In this document: positions 59,554 to 64,000 of the stretch, piece after piece
Layout: each line of letters opens with the position of its first letter
Position numbering within the stretch: position 1 is the first letter of the stretch
IMG/VR virus record: IMGVR_UViG_3300045973_000529
Span: 124,001 to 188,000 of that record
Source of the DNA: a virus
Strand: one strand, 5' to 3'
Length of the DNA stretch: 64,000 bases
Position numbers and translations under genes: made by a program
The notes under the pieces: generated by a model
What the model was told of the DNA's origin: nothing
What the model saw: only the letters and a program-made list of their open reading frames with translations
Database searches by the model: none

Positions 59554-60671
59554 TGCTAATGTCACAGATGATGGAAGGTGTTGTGGTCGACACGAGTGAT
59601 CCAGCACAGATGGGGCGGGTCAAGATTTGGGTGCCCGCGATTGATGGTGATCTGTACAACATTGAGGATCTGCCATGGGCGACGTACGTTTCGCCTGTTG
59701 CAGGTCAGACCCTTGACTATCCGGCTGGACCTGATGGTGCCACAACACCAGGCTTCATGTCGTATGGTTGGTGGTCGGTGCCAAAGAGCGGGTCACTGGT
59801 CGTGGTTGGCTTCCTGTATGGTGACGTGAACCGTCGCATTTACATGGGCTCATACTTCCGTGATCACGGCAATCGCTCTATGCCAGTTGGTCGCAATCGA
59901 TCGGATCTCGGGACAACTCCGTTGTCTGATACCTTTGACCCAGTTGAACCGCAGACGACGAATTTTGGAACTCAGTTCCGCAATCAGCTCGATGCCAGCG
60001 AAGCCAAGACTCGCGGTGCTTATGAGCGTGCCGTTGCTCAAGACAAGACGGACAAGGATGGCACTGAAGGGTACCAAGCTGATCTTATGCAGCCAAAGGA
60101 CAAGGTTGGAAGCCCACAGTACGAGTCACAGACTCACGTGCTCTCAACCCCAGGTCGTCATGCACTGATCTTCCAGGACAACCCAGCCAATGGGCGTGTC
60201 AGAATCAAGACAGCGGCTGGGCATCAGGTGATTCTCGATGATGCCAATGAACGGGTGTACATCAGCACCGCAAAGGGGCAGTCGTGGATCGAGTTGGATC
60301 AGGACGGGCGGGTGCACATCTATGCAGGCGACAGCATTTCTGTCAGCACTGGTGGGAACTTCAACGTCACTGCGGTTGGGAATCTGAATCTCAATGCGGG
60401 TGGTGACGTGAACATTCAAGCGGGTGGAGCATTGAAGCTCGCTGGCTGTGGCACCGCAAATCTCTCGGGGGCTGGTGTCAATTTGGAATCATCAGCATCG
60501 TTCAATGTTCTCGCTGCTGGAACGCTCCTTCAGACTGGATCGGCAATTCATCTGAATGGACCAAGCGCTTCAGCCGCTGAGTGCCCAACAGCGCCTGATA
60601 CTGTCCCAACACACGAACCGTGGACACGTGCTGCTACCAAGCAGGCACGTGGCACGAACTGGAAAGCATAA
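59553..60671 (+). CDS. Baseplate spike, gp5-like without lysozyme
   Basis: A 372-aa protein. N-terminal OB-fold (GVVVDTSDPAQMGRVKIWVP, then GSLVVVGFLYGDVNRRIYMGSY). The C-terminal part is a triple beta-helix of short repeats (SVSTGGNFNVTAVGNLNLNA and GGDVNIQAGGALKLAG). The T4 lysozyme insert is missing, which leaves wall cleavage to another enzyme such as the 17979 lysin. The ATG after aaggacaag is preferred; a second ATG lies six bases on. Confidence 0.88.
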   Translation: MLMSQMMEGVVVDTSDPAQMGRVKIWVPAIDGDLYNIEDLPWATYVSPVAGQTLDYPAGPDGATTPGFMSYGWWSVPKSGSLVVVGFLYGDVNRRIYMGSYFRDHGNRSMPVGRNRSDLGTTPLSDTFDPVEPQTTNFGTQFRNQLDASEAKTRGAYERAVAQDKTDKDGTEGYQADLMQPKDKVGSPQYESQTHVLSTPGRHALIFQDNPANGRVRIKTAAGHQVILDDANERVYISTAKGQSWIELDQDGRVHIYAGDSISVSTGGNFNVTAVGNLNLNAGGDVNIQAGGALKLAGCGTANLSGAGVNLESSASFNVLAAGTLLQTGSAIHLNGPSASAAECPTAPDTVPTHEPWTRAATKQARGTNWKA

Positions 60672-60673
60672 GT

Positions 60674-61048
60674 ATGGCCCTCCCTACCTACCGTGGCTTC
60701 AGTACCCAGAACTATCTGGACTCGAAGACCTTCCTGGTCACGAATCAGGAGCTGGTGAAGCGTGACTTGCTGAATCACATCTATACGATCCCTGGAGAGC
60801 GTGTCCATCTGCCGAACTTCGGCACTCGCATTCCACTACTCGCCTTTGAGCCACTCGATCAGAAGACCCTTGCGATCATCAAGGAGGACCTGACCAAGGT
60901 CTTCGAGTACGATCCACGAGTTCGACTAATCGACATGGCAATCAACGCGATGCCCGACAATAATGCCATTGCGGTGTTCGTGGATTTGATGTACGTCGAG
61001 TTGAATGTCTCTGAGACGCTTCATCTTGAGTTCCCAACTGGAGGCTAA
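60674..61048 (+). CDS. Baseplate wedge protein, gp25 type
   Basis: A 124-aa protein. RVHLPNFGTRIPLLAFEPLDQKT is the gp25/GPW signature (T4: HPNYGTRIYDLLFEPL). The C-terminal beta strands AVFVDLMYVELN fit the same fold. It joins wedge to sheath. Start MALPTYRGFST follows the spike stop by two bases. Confidence 0.9.
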   Translation: MALPTYRGFSTQNYLDSKTFLVTNQELVKRDLLNHIYTIPGERVHLPNFGTRIPLLAFEPLDQKTLAIIKEDLTKVFEYDPRVRLIDMAINAMPDNNAIAVFVDLMYVELNVSETLHLEFPTGG

Positions 61049-61049
61049 C

Positions 61050-61745
61050 ATGAAGATCAATGAGCTATTTGACAAGACTGAGGATCTGGGCCGGGTCGTT
61101 GCGTTGAGCGAAGAGTTCCACGCCTTCAAGACCATTGGTGGTCGTGAAATCCGGTTCAGCGCCAGCGTGATCAGCGAAGGATGCTGGGAGGTTGAATTCG
61201 CGGAACAGGGTGAGGAAGATCCATACGGTGCCACTATGACCAGCCACAGTATGACGGGTAAGGGACATGAATTCGAAGTTATGTCATTCGTGATGGGGTG
61301 CGTGAAGCGCGTCATCGAGAAGTACTCTCCTCCGCAGATTGAGTTCATGGCCAAGAGCAATGACGAATCACGAGTTTCGCTGTACCGGAAACTGCTGAAG
61401 CGTTTTGCCAGGGACTACAATGTACGTGAGTCTGAGATGGGCATGGACGCTGATGACAAGTTCAAGCACTTCAAGCTGACCAAGAAGACGAACGAAGGCA
61501 TGATGAAGCGCTCAGATCCGTGGATCAGCGGCGAGCGGTCCGACGAGCGCCCGAAGCCAGCTGCCCCAAAGAAGCCATCAGCGCACGACACCAAGATCAA
61601 GAACCTGGCAGCCAAGGCAAACGTGTCCCCTGAAAAGGTTGAGCGGATCTGGAGCGATGTGAAGCGTGAGCTCGACATGAACCACCCGAACTCGTACGCG
61701 ATCCTGATGGCTCGGGTGAAACGGGTGCTTGGCATCACGTCCTAA
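61050..61745 (+). CDS. Virion-associated protein of unknown role
   Basis: A 231-aa protein. Start MKINELFDKTED with a tggaggctaac site. N-terminal alpha/beta domain, then a basic Pro/Lys linker (~165-185), then a C-terminal helical domain PEKVERIWSDVKRELDM...SYAILMARVKRVLG. This C-terminal domain is one I associate with other large phage proteins. The beginning resembles the MKxxEL capsid-type signal but lacks a clear LxE site. It lies between gp25 and gp6. Confidence 0.72.
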   Translation: MKINELFDKTEDLGRVVALSEEFHAFKTIGGREIRFSASVISEGCWEVEFAEQGEEDPYGATMTSHSMTGKGHEFEVMSFVMGCVKRVIEKYSPPQIEFMAKSNDESRVSLYRKLLKRFARDYNVRESEMGMDADDKFKHFKLTKKTNEGMMKRSDPWISGERSDERPKPAAPKKPSAHDTKIKNLAAKANVSPEKVERIWSDVKRELDMNHPNSYAILMARVKRVLGITS

Positions 61746-61748
61746 ATA
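61743..61748 (+). promoter_or_regulatory. Late promoter TAAATA
   Basis: tccTAAATAgcc, beginning inside the stop codon of the previous gene and 21 bases before ATG 61770. Confidence 0.7.
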
Positions 61749-61769
61749 GCCCACGACTTCAGGAACACC

Positions 61770-64000
61770 ATGGCCTTCCGAAACACAAACTCTGCCGAGA
61801 GCTGGGACAAGATCTACGAAGCTTTCGATCAGGTGAACTTCACCTCATTCGACTTCGACACGATCAAGCAGTCCCTGATCGACTACCTTCGGATCTACTA
61901 CTCCGAGACCTTCAACGACATGATCCAGTCGTCGGAGCTGATTGCGCTCCTGGAGCTGTTCGCGTATGTCGCTGAACAACTTGCATACCGAGTGGACATG
62001 GTGTCGCATGAGAACTTCATCACCACCGCGCAGCGCAAGCAGTCGATCCTGCGGATGGCGAAGCTCATCAGCTACAAGGCAACTCGAAACATCCCAGTTC
62101 GCGGTCTTGTGAAGTTCACCAGCGTCTCGACGACTGAGCGGGTCTTTGACTCCCGCAGCGTCGATCTGTCCGGGAACGTCGTGACTTGGAACGACCCGAA
62201 CAACAGCAACTGGAAGGAGCAGTTCATGTTGATCATGAACCGAGTGCTCACCAGCCGGTTCGGTCAACCACAGAAGAGCTTTGCGGTTGGTGACGTAGTC
62301 ATGGACCTGTACTCGCTGAACGCCAGCACGAATTCCTTCACGAACGGGGTGTACCCGTTCACTGCTTCGACTGGCCTTGACAACTTCCCAATGGAGCTGG
62401 TTCCAGCTGACATTGACACGGACGGCCCATTTGAACGCGAACCAGATCTCGACTCTTCGATGTCGATCGTGTACGCCAATGACGGCGTTGGCGACGGCTC
62501 AGACTACACGGGCTTCCTTGCATATGTGAAGCAAGGTTCGATGGTTCGCATCGACTACAACATCGTTGAGCAGCTCCCGAACCGTCGTGTTGAGTTCCTC
62601 CCGAACAACGTGAACCACAGTGACGTCTGGGTACAGAAGATCAGCGGCGCTGGTTCCATTCTCGAGCGTTGGACTGAGGTGGAAACCGTCGCTGAACAGA
62701 ACCTGATCTTCAACAACAACCGCGACACCCGCAAGAAGTTCGAGGTTGACACACTTGAGAACGACCAGATCGCCATTGTGTTTGGTGATGGCGACTTCTC
62801 TGAAGCACCAGTTGGATTGTACCGCTTTTGGATGCGTCAATCGGCAAACCGTGCGATCGTGATTCCGAAGAACAAGGTCGTGAATCAGACCATGACATTC
62901 ACGTACACCTCAGTGGCTGGGAACACGGAGACTTGCACCGTCACTTTCAGTCTCACCACAACGCTACAGAACGGCACCGGCTCCGAGACCATTGAGCACG
63001 TGCGCTCAGCGGCTCCAGCCACGTACTATGCACAGAACCGCATGGTGAATGGGCAGGACTACAACACGTACCTGCTCAAGGATCCAACCATCCTGCGTCT
63101 GAAGACCATCAACCGCACCTTCGCAGGTCAACCAAAGTTCATCGACTGGAACGACGCCTCGGGGTCGTACGAGAACGTGAAGTTGTTCGGTGATGATCTG
63201 ACGATGCGGTACGAGCTTGGTCTCGACACACAGACAACATCACTGTCTGGTCAAGCGCTGATCGACAGCGTGATTGAACCACTGCTGAACACCTCGGGCA
63301 TCATCACTGCGATGCTGCACATCAGCGCAACGGATCCGTCAACCGTTGGTGTTGTGTCGTCTCCACGGCGCTCGTTCATCGAAGACAACCGCGTTGGGCT
63401 GTTCAAGGACGGCACTGGTACCTCGGTGACTCTGATTGATGGGACGATTCCAGACGGTTCTCTGAAGGAGAAGACCGCGATGCAGGGCTTGATTGACCGT
63501 CACTGGTACGGTGAACCAATCGAGTTCGTTGAGAGCCCTGGTGGACAGATTTGGGCGAAGATCCTGGATCCAAATTCAAACCCGAAGGACGACTCACGCA
63601 TCTACTCGGCTTCGGTTCCACGCACCATCGACGGAGTGAACAAGTACCCACCTGGCGACGTTGGTTCAGGGTTGCAACCGATTGCGGAGCAGGACTACTT
63701 TGCGCTGCGCTACAACCGATACATGACTGGCGTCGGCGATGGCACCATTGTCACTAATGAACACAATGCAACGTACTTGATTCCAGCCGGCAGTCCAACT
63801 ACTAATGGTGTAAAGGAGACGTGGACAATTGAGGTTGCGGCTGACGGCAACAGCTTGTACGTTCGCTCTAGTCTGCGTGGCACCTTCCCAACCGGAACCA
63901 TCGGTTCCGACTACAACATCACCCCAGTCGGTGAGACCCAATCAACGAAGTTCTTCAATGTCACGGCTGGAACGAATAGCCCATTCGAGCCGGGTGATGC
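61770..64000 (+). CDS. Baseplate wedge protein, gp6 type, 3'-truncated
   Basis: At least 743 aa; the frame is open at the right edge. NFTSFDFDTIKQSLIDYLR, then EQLAYRVDMVSHENFITTAQ, RSAAPATYYAQNRMVNGQDY and a later YMTGVGDG are typical of gp6/baseplate J-like proteins. Already longer than T4 gp6 (660 aa). ATG after caggaacacc. It forms the inner wedge ring. Confidence 0.88.
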   Translation, partial: MAFRNTNSAESWDKIYEAFDQVNFTSFDFDTIKQSLIDYLRIYYSETFNDMIQSSELIALLELFAYVAEQLAYRVDMVSHENFITTAQRKQSILRMAKLISYKATRNIPVRGLVKFTSVSTTERVFDSRSVDLSGNVVTWNDPNNSNWKEQFMLIMNRVLTSRFGQPQKSFAVGDVVMDLYSLNASTNSFTNGVYPFTASTGLDNFPMELVPADIDTDGPFEREPDLDSSMSIVYANDGVGDGSDYTGFLAYVKQGSMVRIDYNIVEQLPNRRVEFLPNNVNHSDVWVQKISGAGSILERWTEVETVAEQNLIFNNNRDTRKKFEVDTLENDQIAIVFGDGDFSEAPVGLYRFWMRQSANRAIVIPKNKVVNQTMTFTYTSVAGNTETCTVTFSLTTTLQNGTGSETIEHVRSAAPATYYAQNRMVNGQDYNTYLLKDPTILRLKTINRTFAGQPKFIDWNDASGSYENVKLFGDDLTMRYELGLDTQTTSLSGQALIDSVIEPLLNTSGIITAMLHISATDPSTVGVVSSPRRSFIEDNRVGLFKDGTGTSVTLIDGTIPDGSLKEKTAMQGLIDRHWYGEPIEFVESPGGQIWAKILDPNSNPKDDSRIYSASVPRTIDGVNKYPPGDVGSGLQPIAEQDYFALRYNRYMTGVGDGTIVTNEHNATYLIPAGSPTTNGVKETWTIEVAADGNSLYVRSSLRGTFPTGTIGSDYNITPVGETQSTKFFNVTAGTNSPFEPGD

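Overview
The window reads as part of a large tailed-phage (myovirus) genome distantly related to T4. It has no rRNA or tRNA genes and no chromosomal housekeeping genes. It carries a T4-type replication/recombination core: gp41-type helicase, gp61-type primase, gp46/gp47 nuclease subunits with two small genes between them, a gp49-type endonuclease VII and a gp55-type late sigma factor. It also carries a contractile-tail baseplate cluster (tube cap, gp53, hub, gp5-like spike, gp25, gp6). A TAAATA late-promoter motif recurs ahead of most structural transcription units, which fits the gp55-like factor. Two envelope-type cargo genes (a PEP-CTERM protein and a Cys-Gly6 lipoprotein) point to a Gram-negative, probably betaproteobacterial, host. 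The host is an inference. Terminase, portal, major capsid, sheath and the main DNA polymerase are absent, so this is only a fraction of the genome.

Layout. 1-21.5 kb (+): large tail/baseplate proteins with LamG domains, PKD/DUF11 adhesin, tail fibre, a family of small proteins sharing one C-terminal module, spanin pair, a two-enzyme lysin (M23 + GH108), PAAR tip protein. 21.5-27.7 kb (-): small early genes with a three-box promoter, then a late operon with a 2OG-oxygenase-like protein, and a RecB-family exonuclease. 27.7-32.6 kb (-): two very large late proteins, one with an N-terminal nucleotidyltransferase (ligase-like) domain. 32.6-34.2 kb (-): the two cargo genes. 34.2-40.6 kb (-): replication genes, a SAM methyltransferase, a small family-A-polymerase-like protein and endonuclease VII. 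40.7-45.6 kb (-): a restriction-modification-like cassette of nuclease-helicase plus two complementary, individually incomplete adenine methyltransferase-like proteins. 45.6-47.9 kb (-): a late operon for an ADP-ribosyltransferase-like protein and a Nudix hydrolase, both starting with T4-like capsid-targeting signals. 47.9-51.3 kb (-): gp46/gp47. 51.3-53.8 kb (+): late structural genes including a collagen-like fibre. 54-54.5 kb (-): gp55-like sigma. 54.6-64 kb (+): NMNAT-like enzyme and the baseplate hub/wedge genes, running off the right edge.

How it fits together. Early/middle genes use sigma70-like promoters, several placed so that the mRNA would begin at or next to the AUG. The gp55-like factor would then switch RNAP to TAAATA promoters for virion and lysis genes. 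Candidate new systems are: (1) the nuclease-helicase/split-methyltransferase cassette with a 23-bp palindrome next to its promoter; (2) a set of enzymes (ligase-like, ART-like, Nudix) that appear to be packaged in the head and injected, with an NMNAT-like enzyme elsewhere in the window; (3) a 416-aa family-A-polymerase-like protein. All functions are motif-level readings without database searches.
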